A stretch of 64,000 nt of DNA from contig OY727100.1 in assembly GCA_963402885.1 (NCBI GenBank), positions 18,259,395-18,323,394 of the forward strand. Direction: 5' to 3'. The notes under the pieces were generated by a model that worked only from the letters and a program-made list of their open reading frames with translations, did no database searches and was not told the origin of the DNA. Within the stretch, counting starts at the first letter, position 1. Every line of letters starts with the position of its first letter. The translations under genes were made by a program, and so were the position numbers. The stretch comes from Antedon bifida. Taxonomy: Eukaryota > Echinodermata > Crinoidea > Comatulida > Antedonidae. Shown piece by piece: positions 25,801-33,509 of the stretch.

Positions 25801-27740
25801 TCTCAGTTGTAAGTTTATTCTCCAAGGGCCCATAAATTTACCTACTTGTGTTAAACCAAGGGCTCATAAATTTACTTACAAACTGGGAGTCTGAGAGATT
25901 GGAATGTTCCATTCATCGCAAATCAATACATATGTATAAACGTATATTAAATCTATCAAAATAGTATTTTTTTTAAAGAAAATCGGCCTGTCTTCAACAT
26001 TATGATACTGTACTCGAGCTGTTCAACCGGTTTTCAGCTATTAAAAACAATTATCGTAGGAGGAGATAGGAAAATGCAAAGCATCCTCGTATTTTTGTGT
26101 GCAGGTATTTTTCAAGAGGACATCGATTAGACAGTGTATACCACGATCGGAAAACACCCCTATTTGGGGCAAATCGTTGAACCTAAATTCGTTTTATTTG
26201 TCAATAATTAATTATCTAACTCAATTTAATTAGTAAACAAGATTACATCAGGTGGTTAAAATCAGTACCGAGATTCTAACCAACTTTATATACCATCGAG
26301 TAAACATTCAAGAAATAACGCGCAATTTACCGAATTTTGCCCTAACGTAAATTTATATATAGATGCTGTCAGAGAATAAAACTCCTGATACTAAGTTCAG
26401 TTTTTTGCTATGAACTTTTTACTTTGTCTTGTTTTTTTTAAAAATAATATCTATCTATTTATTTTTTAAGCAGGATATTTCATGGGCGGACGGGACAACG
26501 GGACACAACATACAAAAGCGGGACAATTACACCAAAAATGGGCCAATTCCGCCAAAAGCGGGACAGTTGCAATCTATGTCTGTGGTCGGTATCATTTGTA
26601 CGATCTGTTTGGTGGTTCATGTATCGGTGGTAGGCTTACAATGTCATTCATTCATTTCATTCGTTTTTATTTCACAATACATCAAACTGCATAAGTTATT
26701 ACATGTTTCTAAAGAATTAATAAAATATGCACATTTTTCAAAAATTTAGCATCATAATTACAGATTTTTAATACAGGTTGGGTAGAAATGGATAGAATAT
26801 TTTATTTTTGTATAAAAATAATCAAATTATGCACATTTTTCAAAAAATTAGCTTAGGCCTATACATAATTACAAATTTTCAATACAAGTTGGGTAGCAGT
26901 CCATTTGATGCCATACAGTTTGTCCATTGACATTTTAAAGAATAATTTAACCCGAAATGTGTTTTTTGTTCATTTCTTGATCAAAGGTCAGTAAAAGCAA
27001 TTCCGGAAATTTTTTCGCTAAAAGTTGTGTTAGACCGAATATAAATATGTATATTTTGAACAACTTCACACCAAAACCAAATCTGTACGACAAGTGGTTA
27101 TCGAGATATAAAAACCACATATTTTTAACTTTTGACCCCGATTTTTGGCATGTTCGCCCCGGATAGCGAATTTGGCACATATCCTATGTTGTTCGTTTGC
27201 GTCAAGTTATCATATATCAGTTGAGATATTCTCTCCTAAATGCAAAGCATACAAATCTGACTCAGGTTCTAGACTATATGTAACTATCGCTCGTATCACG
27301 CATGTGTAGAAATAATGAAACATGTGTATAATTAGAAATACTGTAAGTTAGTTGCAGCAAGTTATTCAACTGTTTGATCGATGCTGAAGGCGTTTATAGT
27401 TTGTTTGTTCGCACAAAGATAGTGTAGTAGGACGAAAAATAACAGGAATGTTTTCTTTTATTGCGTTTCCCTGACGCACTACCAACAATTCAATTTTGGG
27501 ATGGAAAAAGAATGACAAGACCGCGATACAAAGCTAAATTCAAACGCTATAATCTAAGTAACAACATTCTCCCCATAGTCAAATGATAAAATATTCATGA
27601 CTTTTGTATTTATTGTTAAAGTTTTACCTGTCTGTGTCCTTGTCGCTGTAAAACACCATTGTACTACTAAGCCATGTGACGAAGCAGCTTACCAGGAATC
27701 CAGCAGAAAAGTAACTTATTTTTTCCAAACGTAACTTCAT
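7875..27740 (-). CDS. Type II membrane FkbM-family methyltransferase with C-terminal deacetylase-like domain (six exons)
   Basis: Exons, 5' to 3': 27,628-27,740; 18,797-19,059; 13,773-14,061; 12,820-12,973; 11,407-11,863; 7,875-8,089. They join in frame to 1,491 nt, 496 residues plus TAA, and every junction has GT and AG. Residues 9-31 form a membrane anchor after a basic start (MKLRLEK), giving a type II signal-anchor topology. Residues about 65-230 match FkbM methyltransferases: the SAM motif [10 protein letters not shown] (68-77), SFEIDD with acidic Glu97, VGVSDHDGN, and KIDIQGGEF (197-205), ending in KYYGEYH. Residues about 292-496 resemble the NodB/polysaccharide-deacetylase fold ([33 protein letters not shown], final LDKCIV). 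The usual TFDDG and HxxxH metal ligands are absent, so deacetylase activity is doubtful. Likely a Golgi or secretory-pathway enzyme; the substrate is unknown. Exon 2 could instead start 10 codons later at a second in-phase AG. The methyltransferase call is strong and the C-terminal call moderate. Confidence 0.85.
8496..8570 (+). mobile_element. CGGT-array element (family S), short copy
   Basis: agtcgcg...acgcgact hairpin at the left end, then 'cagctcactatgtcggtcgg', a short CGGT array, 'taaacactaacttgagcacg' and the right end cacgcgact. About 75 bp between inverted ends, followed by the usual gcagccat flank. Confidence 0.75.
8735..8990. repeat. Cluster of AGGCCTAGGCCT-type palindromes
   Basis: The palindromic core taggccta/aggcct occurs many times within about 250 bp, including an approximate repeat of 'gctacaacgcctaggcct'. 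The same 6-8-mer is dispersed throughout the window, but this is the densest site. Confidence 0.6.
9304..9327. repeat. Perfect 24-bp palindrome centred on CGATCG
   Basis: The run from 'actattaaacga' to 'tcgtttaatagt' is perfectly self-complementary with no loop. No protein-coding context; function unknown. Confidence 0.8.
9428..9482 (+). mobile_element. CGGT-array element (family S), truncated short copy
   Basis: agtcgcgtgc, a reduced CGGT array, 'gtaaacactaacttgagcac' and gcgact, lacking the 'cagctcactatg' block present in other copies. Confidence 0.65.
11040..11330 (-). mobile_element. tRNA-derived SINE
   Basis: On the minus strand, 'gcggttaagacagtggaact' is followed by a B-box-like GGGTTCGAGCCTCACTCG and then a non-tRNA tail with 'gagtcttctcggataaggac' and a CAxATCTGGC-like block. 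This head-to-body order is typical of tRNA-derived SINEs. It lies in intron 5 of the FkbM gene. Confidence 0.6.
12300..12475 (-). mobile_element. Likely LINE/SINE 3' end, minus strand
   Basis: An (ATTT)n tract is followed by 'caattttctgccatatacaa' and an A-rich body. This resembles the reverse of a retroposon 3' end with a simple-repeat tail. No coding part is attached. Confidence 0.35.
12586..12742 (-). pseudogene. ALG6: Isolated exon-like fragment of ALG6 (dolichyl-P-Glc alpha-1,3-glucosyltransferase)
   Basis: The minus-strand frame reads [18 protein letters not shown], then [19 protein letters not shown] and [17 protein letters not shown]6/ALG8 family proteins carry the same signature ([14 protein letters not shown] ... 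GYESxxHKLFMR) near their N-terminus, in the enzymes that add the first glucoses to dolichol-linked oligosaccharide in the ER. The block is bounded by a plausible acceptor (ctacag) and donor (cag|gtaaaag), so it looks like a single exon with intron edges, copied as genomic DNA. I found no other ALG6 exons in the window. It lies in intron 4 of the FkbM gene on the same strand. It could be a captured fragment, an alternative exon, or one exon of a gene whose other exons I missed. Confidence 0.7.
14289..14602. mobile_element. MITE with GGCCGTGTTTCC ends
   Basis: Begins ggccgtgtttccgcagcc and ends ggaaacatggcc, an inverted repeat with one mismatch over 12 bp. The interior is rich in 'atcggttaatt'-like blocks that can also pair with each other. 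About 314 bp, non-coding, in intron 2 of the FkbM gene. Confidence 0.55.
14928..15600 (-). mobile_element. LINE (CR1-like) ORF2 C-terminus, minus strand
   Basis: The minus-strand frame at 15,125-15,550 ([20 protein letters not shown], then [19 protein letters not shown] and a YNTRS motif, ending NNLPLNLK) matches the region after the reverse transcriptase in CR1/Jockey-type LINEs. The 3' end, with an aataaacttgaat tail, abuts the foldback arm at 14,928. It is 5'-truncated. Between this and the next LINE the sequence has no assignment. Confidence 0.75.
15960..16438 (+). mobile_element. LINE 3' end with (TTGAATC)n tail
   Basis: The plus-strand reading [20 protein letters not shown], then [19 protein letters not shown], is a LINE C-terminal motif. 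It is followed by a short 3' UTR and the microsatellite tail cttgaatcttgaatcttg. Stops interrupt the frame. It is nested inside the foldback element, in opposite orientation to the LINE at 14,928. Confidence 0.65.
17470..18340. repeat. Degenerate tandem array of 'ctcgtaag.gaccacc' units
   Basis: Dozens of short imperfect units of the type cctctcgtaagcgaccacc, ctattaaaggaccgctt and ctcataatcgaccac, reversing strand at about 18,200. It forms the inner part of the foldback element. No coding frame spans it. Confidence 0.75.
19390..19812 (-). repeat. Interspersed repeat R2, copy 1 (LINE inserted in it)
   Basis: Contains 'gtcaatggacaaactgtatg', 'atcaaatgaaagc', 'gctacccaacttgtattga' and 'ttcggtctaacacaact'. 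The same words occur at 22,716-23,600 and, inverted, at 26,720-27,180. The unit at 19,440 shows uninterrupted 'acattttcgggttaaatt', whereas the neighbouring unit is split there by the LINE at 19,813-22,715. Confidence 0.6.
19813..22715 (-). mobile_element. LINE (CR1-like), PHD-like + endonuclease, RT mostly deleted
   Basis: The minus-strand frame at 21,244-22,131 starts with a Cys/His cluster ([13 protein letters not shown] ... YWTCSKC) like the PHD-type finger of some CR1-group ORF2 proteins. An APE-type endonuclease follows: [54 protein letters not shown]. Further on are a linker (21,118-20,912), another piece (20,663-20,466) and the first RT motif (KPLYKKG ... [14 protein letters not shown]) at about 20,290-20,400. 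The frame then jumps to the C-terminal [11 protein letters not shown] motif, so most of the RT is deleted. It ends at about 19,813 in an aaactgaactgaac repeat tail. The element splits an R2 repeat and cannot be autonomous. It lies in intron 1 of the FkbM gene. Confidence 0.85.
22716..23600 (-). repeat. Repeat R2, copy 2, with about 200-bp internal tandem units
   Basis: The phrase 'gg/gatatcaaatgaaagc' recurs at about 22,763, 22,961 and 23,163, each followed by a 'gctacccaacttgtattga'-like phrase. This gives about three units of 198-202 bp that have diverged from each other. The copy ends in the Helitron-type hairpin at 23,573-23,600. Confidence 0.65.
23573..23600 (-). mobile_element. Helitron-type 3' terminus (hairpin + CTAG)
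   Basis: On the minus strand, cccgcc-ctgg-ggcggg forms a GC-rich hairpin, followed by 'tataattg' and CTAG, then T. Helitrons characteristically end in a short hairpin about 10 bp before CTRR, inserted before T. A sister locus at 19,620-19,660 has the same flanks without the hairpin. Confidence 0.5.
23860..24400. other. No gene; C-rich intronic sequence
   Basis: Several repeats of a phrase like 'cagttcaaatgtagt.. ..ttcccagtaaa', each with C-rich intervals ('ccccaccccaaactcccat'). This suggests a degenerate tandem repeat of about 110-130 bp. No coding potential. Confidence 0.35.
24640..26365 (+). repeat. Interspersed repeat R1, copy 2 (longest)
   Basis: Matches copy 1 at both ends and extends further right through 'cacccctatttggggcaaatcg' to 'cgcgcaatttaccgaattttgccc', which copy 3 also carries (inverted at about 37,320). 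At 24,968-25,019 it contains 'ctagagggt...accctctag', an inverted repeat at the place where copies 1 and 3 have 'gtaccatctagg'. Confidence 0.65.
25497..25780 (+). repeat. Tandem repeat 'aaaacaaattgta.ttcacgtaaagtaaa.gcctt'
   Basis: Four to five imperfect units built of 'gttgaatatctaaaacaaat', 'ttcacg' and 'taaagtaaaggcctt' in succession. They lie inside R1 copy 2 and are absent from copies 1 and 3. Confidence 0.65.
26720..27180 (+). repeat. Repeat R2, copy 3 (inverted)
   Basis: Reverse complement of the R2 phrases: 'tacaagttgggtagcag', 'catacagtttgtccattgac', 'gttgtgttagaccgaatata'. It lies in intron 1 of the FkbM gene, about 450 bp from exon 1. Confidence 0.6.
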
Positions 27741-27904
27741 CTTCTTCTTCTACAAATATTTTAATTGATATTAATTAATAATCGTTATCATGCTACGGTT
27801 TTAATAGAAAAGAAACTCTTCCAAAAAGAGTTTACCAAGATTTGATGTTCATGAAGTATATAATCTACCATATAATTTCGTTTGATTTTCTGACAATAAC
27901 AATA

Positions 27905-28060
27905 AATTGATTTATTTTATTTTTATTTATTTATTCATATATCATCCATTCAACAATACATTTTAAATACATGTAAAACCAAAGTGAATGGATGCAAGGA
28001 CGACCCATAACAATTTAGTCAATTTATTTCCAATGGGGTCCATTGCAAGAGAAATCAAAG
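27905..28060 (-). mobile_element. LINE 3' end fragment, minus strand
   Basis: An (ATTT)n tract, then 'atttatttccaatggggtcc', a phrase also found in the 3' UTR of the LINE at 19,920-19,945 ('cttatttccattggggtcc'). Probably a 5'-truncated copy of a related LINE, about 160 bp upstream of the FkbM start codon. Confidence 0.45.
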
Positions 28061-28599
28061 ATGTGAAAGTGAACAAGGGTCATAAGAAGGACATATGGAA
28101 GTGTGAAAGACATAATAAAAAATTACATATCAAATGCATAAAAGGTAGGCCTAATATAAAAAAGTACAATTAAATATATAAAAAGTGAAGAGCAACAATA
28201 TCATCAAACCGGAATATAAAATCATATATCTATATATGAAGGGCTAGTGTTGCCCGAAAGCTCTGCTAACTTTTCTGGCTGTTTTACTTTATCGTTTTGA
28301 TTTAGCTTTTCGCTTTTATTTTTGTATCTCTATTGAGATCCAGCCACTGATACCCACAGCATTGTCATTTTTTCAGTAATTTGCCTTTGGATTTATATAT
28401 CATATATATATATATATATATATAGGAATATCAACGATGAGATACTTCCTTAGTTTAATTTTAGATTGATTGTTAATGGATTTTAGATGTACTACAATTA
28501 AGTGTGTCACAATGGCTATATCTTGAAACCATTGTTAGAAAACCCCGTAACTATTTAGAATTAGGTTATCATTTTTAATAAACTATTTTGGTTGTACAA

Positions 28600-28795
28600 A
28601 CATGATTTGCACATTGTAGAATTTCATTTGCACATTTAACGTCAAAACTGATCGTTTTTAGATTTAACGGTCGGATGTTTGCACATTAGTGGATTATACA
28701 TTTTTACAGATTTGCACATTTGAGGGTGCCATGTTTGCACCAATGTGGTTGTTTGCACAAATGTGACTTTTTGCACATTTCACGGCGTGCTATTT
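28600..28795. repeat. Array of TTTGCACATT motifs
   Basis: The word ttgcacatt or a one-base variant occurs about eight times within 200 bp at irregular spacing. Non-coding; about 0.9 kb upstream of the FkbM gene start on its strand. Confidence 0.7.
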
Positions 28796-28799
28796 ATCA

Positions 28800-29840
28800 T
28801 TTTTGCCTATATTGAAGATAAAGTTAATTTGAGTATTAACTAGGCCCTAAGCGTTTGTGGCGTCACCAATGTACGTATTAATAGGCACGTTCTGTAATTA
28901 TATACCTATTAACACCAAATAATAAATAAATAATAACAGATCAGACCAGTGTATATATCAAATCAAACAATGGTAAATATATAAGCTAAATGTGTATAGG
29001 TACTTACATTCCGAAGCATCTACTTGAACTAATATGTTTGACGCAACTAACTGAACAATGTGTTTCTTATCGCGCTGATAAACAAGTTACGATGTGCAGT
29101 TGTCGCATTGGTATTATCGATGTGAACAGAAGCGGCCAACCAATTAATTATTCATGTTGTTTATAGTTGCATATACGCCTTTTTGACGAAACGGAAGACA
29201 TCTTTGATCGATGAAAGACATTGTTGTGCAGGGAAGCGTAACAAAAAAAATATACCAAATTTAACAATAAATGATCTGGAATCAATAAATTGAGAAGTAT
29301 TAATAATTTAGAAGCCAACGTTTCGCTAATGAAAACTGTTAAGCGGGAGAAAGTATTTATCATAATTCTTATGATTTCCCTTAACCTAACCTTACATGAT
29401 ACAGGCACCAAATGTGGTGTAAATGAGATGCTGTATTACCAAAATATTCCTTTGATACTTCGGAAATAGATAGTATGTGGAGATACAGCACTGGGAATAG
29501 GGTAAATTTAGGAGAAATTTGTTTAATCTAAAATTCCAATTAAATAAACATGAGAGAAAACATGTTATTCCAAATTATATGGCAAATGTTTTATTTTTCT
29601 TTATTATCTAAATAAATATAGAATAGAAATAGTAAAACATTTTATCATCCAGGCTAAGATCATCAACTGGGTATCGGTATAAGTTAGGCCTATACTTCGG
29701 CCACCTTAACAACATGCAATAGAACATTCCAGTTCATTTTCTGCAACTTTTACAATTGCAATTTCATTTATATGTGCATGTAGAAAAAGAGATTCTTAAG
29801 TTAGTAATGAGTCTGTTGGAGGTGGTTCAATCTACTTTTA
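28800..29840. other. No gene recognised
   Basis: AT-rich intergenic sequence. The longest open frame (29,148-29,411 minus) has no recognisable motif and no splice context. Confidence 0.45.
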
Positions 29841-29994
29841 AACTCTGTCTACACTATCATACAGTTTTTACAAAAAAGTGTGATGTGCCCAAATTTGGTA
29901 GTGAAATGCCCAAATATAGTAGTGATATGACATCATCATGTCTATATATGGGCACATCACACTTTGTCACATAACGTTTGATGTAGACAGAACT
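29841..29994. mobile_element. MITE family M1, second copy
   Basis: Ends 'aactctgtctacactatcat' and 'tttgatgtagacagaactt' are imperfect inverted repeats. The interior contains gtgatgtgccca twice plus 'gacatcatcatgtc', matching 1,084-1,217. More diverged than the first copy. Confidence 0.7.
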
Positions 29995-30139
29995 TTGCTC
30001 ACATTTTTAGTTGGATCACAAAGTATCAATTTGGAATTGAACATCTCAATACTTGTTTGGAAAATAATTGATCCTATTGTTACAGATTGATTCTCATTCG
30101 AAATAACCACGAAATTGGAGTCGGGTTGGTGAACATCAG

Positions 30140-30380
30140 TCCAAAATACGCTATTCATTTTCCAAAATACGCGAATTGTCCAAAATACGTCAAGTTGAGG
30201 GCGCTATAAATTATCCAAAATACGTGAATTGTCCAAAATACGTCAAATTGAGGGCGCTATTCATTTTCCAAAATACGCCATTTGTCCAAAATACGTCAAT
30301 TTGGGACCACTAGTAATTTTCCAAAATACGTCAACTTGAGGGCGGCAAACTTTTTTCCAAAATACGAGAGCCTTTCCAAA
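30140..30380. repeat. Minisatellite with core TCCAAAATACG
   Basis: 'tccaaaatacg' occurs ten times or so. The higher-order unit is 'ttccaaaatacgc.attgtccaaaatacgtcaa.ttgagggcgctat', about 64 bp. No coding frame. Confidence 0.85.
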
Positions 30381-31180
30381 TGTATCATATTGAGAGTGTA
30401 AGGTAAAATTACAGTTTAATGTATTAAAAAAAAGTTCCTTAGAGTAAAACAAACAAGTACATTTTAGTTATTAATAAAATTATTAGAAGGCAGAATTTTT
30501 TGTAAATAAAATTTCATAGAGTAGCCAATTATTATTTTTCAATGTAATCATTTATTACTGAATAAAAACAAATATGTACCAACATCAGTCAATAGACAGT
30601 GCCTATAAAGTTAATTTAAAGTAAGTACTTTCTTGTAACTAAGGATGTGGTATATAGATGTGGGTAGATTTCAGAGTAATAGAAGTTTTAGGATGAATGG
30701 GTAATTAAAAAGTGAATGTTAGTCAAGGGAGACACTTTATCAAAGTTCCAACCACAGTTAAGAGGTTTTCCTTAACTACCGTTTGTTTCATAATTTTTCT
30801 TCTTTTTCACTTTTTAAATGATAACATTATAAGCTTAAATAAACATTATAAACCAAAACAAGTTGTTGGCTTATAATGACACCAAAAAGCATTTTCTTCT
30901 TTTTTTTTCTTTTTTGTGGCGCAAACACCACTTTTATTCACACTCATATTATCTCATGTCATTACATAAAATCATAATTATTATTTAACACATTTTTTCC
31001 ATTCCCAATGTCGTTACAATTCATCAGTAACATTTTTACATTTTTGAATTCCGTATTACCTCCCTTTTTCATCATTTTCTTATATTTTTCTATACACTTC
31101 ACAATGATCATCATTATCATCTATCTCGTTTTAAAATATCCCTTTGTGAGTTTTTCATTTTTATTTGTTTGTTTTCATTT

Positions 31181-31415
31181 TAGAACCCGGATTAAAAATA
31201 CTATGCCTCTTTAATGTATATAATTATGGTATTAATATTACATATTTATATTGTTTTATGTTTTAATGTATGCTTTGAGTGCTGGTGTTGGCACGCCTTA
31301 TGGCGACAGTGGTCCTTCGACATCTTTTGCCACTCCTTGGCACACTCAAAGTTTATGTATTGTTTTAATGTTGCTAAAAATAATAAAATAAAATAATAAA
31401 ATAGAACCCGGATTA
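31181..31415 (+). mobile_element. Short retroposon insertion with 14-bp target-site duplication
   Basis: tagaacccggatta occurs at 31,181-31,194 and again at 31,402-31,415. The roughly 207 bp between them end in an A-rich (aataaaat)n tail and contain a stem with ctttgagtg (31,273-31,281) and cactcaaag (31,343-31,351) arms. Long target duplication plus A-rich tail means target-primed retrotransposition, probably a 5'-truncated LINE or a SINE. Confidence 0.75.
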
Positions 31416-31419
31416 TACA

Positions 31420-32310
31420 ATGTATTTATATACAAGATAAAACTAATAAAAATCATAATAGATCAGTACCTGTAACTCGTATCACAGTAATTCCTTTTCT
31501 GATAAATCGTATCAAATTAGAAATGTTTCTATACTTGTTTCTTTATTGTTATATGTTTCACATTCAATGTTATATAGCATATTGACTTTAAATGATCTCC
31601 ATAAAGATTTACCCACTGGATTATTTAATGCTGATAATATGTTTATTCTGTGAAGGCTGCAAATCTGTAAATATAATCTACATCAAATATTTGACAATAA
31701 AATAGCAACTTTGAATGCAGTTGGAGATGCTGATATCAAAGAACTCAGTTAACAATTAACAATTTGTTAAGGTTTTTTTATGATTCAAAACAAATATTTA
31801 AATAAATACCTTACGTTTCATTTAAATAAATACCTTATACGTATCAAAGATACATGTTATCTGCTACTATAGTCTTTACCATCATAGAAATGTCGAAAAT
31901 AAGGGATGGGGAGAATGATATTAATAGTTTTAGGGATTGAGGAGTTCAAGTACTGTCACATGCGCAGTTTCAGTAATGTATTTATTTTAAAAATATAAAC
32001 ATTCTATTTATAGTGTACAATGTATTGAAGCCACAGCTTGTTTAATGTAAATTGCAATTAGTCTTGGTATGGTCCCTGACGAAAAAAGAAGTGGTTAGGA
32101 ATTTAGTTGTAGGAAACAAAACGGGATGTGCTAGTGTGCCAATTATTATGTGGTGAGTACTGTCAGCTGTCAAAATTCTTAATACAAATTGATGATCATA
32201 ACCTTCATTAAATTATAATTACTATTTCCATGATAATTTGTAAATGAGGAAACTTAATGGTCAATTTCAACAGGAAAACATATCTAAAAAGTCGTTTTTC
32301 TGCTTTTAGA
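31420..32310. other. No gene recognised
   Basis: AT-rich intergenic sequence with a short direct repeat ('taaataccttacgtttcat' / 'taaataccttatacgta' near 31,800). Nothing else was seen. Confidence 0.4.
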
Positions 32311-32315
32311 TTTTT

Positions 32316-32510
32316 AGTCGCGTGGACGCGACTCTATAGTTCACTATGTCGGTCGGTCGGTCGGTCTGTCGGTCTGTCGATCTGTCTGTCGGTCCGGTAT
32401 CACTATGCGTTTTATCGCTTTTCTGTACTTTTTGAACTGTTTTGATGTACAGAAAAGTTTTAAAGTACATTACTTTTTGAAAGTTCATTTTTTTCTGAGA
32501 GCACGCGACT
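32316..32510 (+). mobile_element. CGGT-array element (family S), full 195-bp copy
   Basis: Left end agtcgcgtggacgcgact (a hairpin), 'tagttcactatgtcggtcgg', an array of CGGT/CTGT units, 'tccggtatcactatgcg', a self-complementary 'ctgtactttttgaactgttt' region with 'gtacagaaaagttttaaagt', then 'tctgagagcacgcgactta'. The outer AGTCGCGTG/CACGCGACT are inverted. Same structure as 44,682-44,860 (reverse). Confidence 0.8.
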
Positions 32511-32813
32511 TATGGCTGTTGGCCTTTTTTTTAAAGATATGTCATTTGAGCATTACTATCTTATGACGCCATAGGTACGTCATATGGTAATTTGAATATG
32601 GTAATTGGAAAGTTTAATATCACATTTATATCTACCCGTTATGCAATTGGGTGGTTTAAAACCAACCTTTGAGATACGGAGCTTCAAAATGGTAAATATC
32701 GCCCATTTTGAAAATATGCTAATTGACCAACTTTCTGATAAATAATAGACAAAATAAAACAAAATTCGTTTTGTTCTAGGTGCAACCATACTTGTACTGG
32801 ACTAACTAGCAAC

Positions 32814-33481
32814 AAGACTCTACAGCTCACTATGTCGGTCGGTAAACACTAACTTGTATATGGCCTTTTCTTTATATCAGTTTCATCTAGCTAAGTCAGA
32901 GTATATTCCTTATGGCCAGGACTCGATGTGGTTATGTTTTTCACGGTGCGCAATAACAAATTACGCGGTATACGCACGATTTAACGAAAATGTAATCATA
33001 TCTTCACAAGCATGAATCACAATTAAATGAAATTTGGTACTCATAAATTTCAGGTCATATTTCATCATAATGGCAATACAATTATGTGCGTAGCGCATAT
33101 AACACATCCATACGCGCGCTTAAAATTTTCAAAATTGTTTACTTTCGATGAAATTAGAGTACGTTTCAGGCAATTTTAAGCGTTTAAAAAATTGCAATGA
33201 GTGCGCAGATTGTTGTACGCGCACTGCACGTTCAACGTTAATACGCACTCTTTTTGCCCGATTTCTGTTTAAAAACTTTTCTTTAATAATGTCATCGTAT
33301 TTGATTCACTTTCCAACTCGAAATTACGTTATACGAGCACGTCAAAAGTGACAGGCTACGCACGTGTAAATTAAAAAAATATAAATGTTTTTAAACATTT
33401 TCAACATTTTTAAACATGTTCAGCAATATCGGTCGGTTGGTCGGTCGGTCGGTCGGTAAACACTAACTTGAGCACGCGACT
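32814..33481 (+). mobile_element. CGGT-array element (family S), long copy
   Basis: Begins 'gactctacagctcactatgt' with a short array, carries the internal segment shared (inverted) with 5,650-6,130 ('acgtttcaggcaattttaag', 'gtgacaggctacgcacgtgt'), and ends in a second CGGT array, 'gtaaacactaacttgagcac' and gcgact. It shows that the short S elements are deletion derivatives of a longer form. Confidence 0.7.
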
Positions 33482-33509
33482 GCAGCCATGTATATGGCCT
33501 TGTTGAGGG

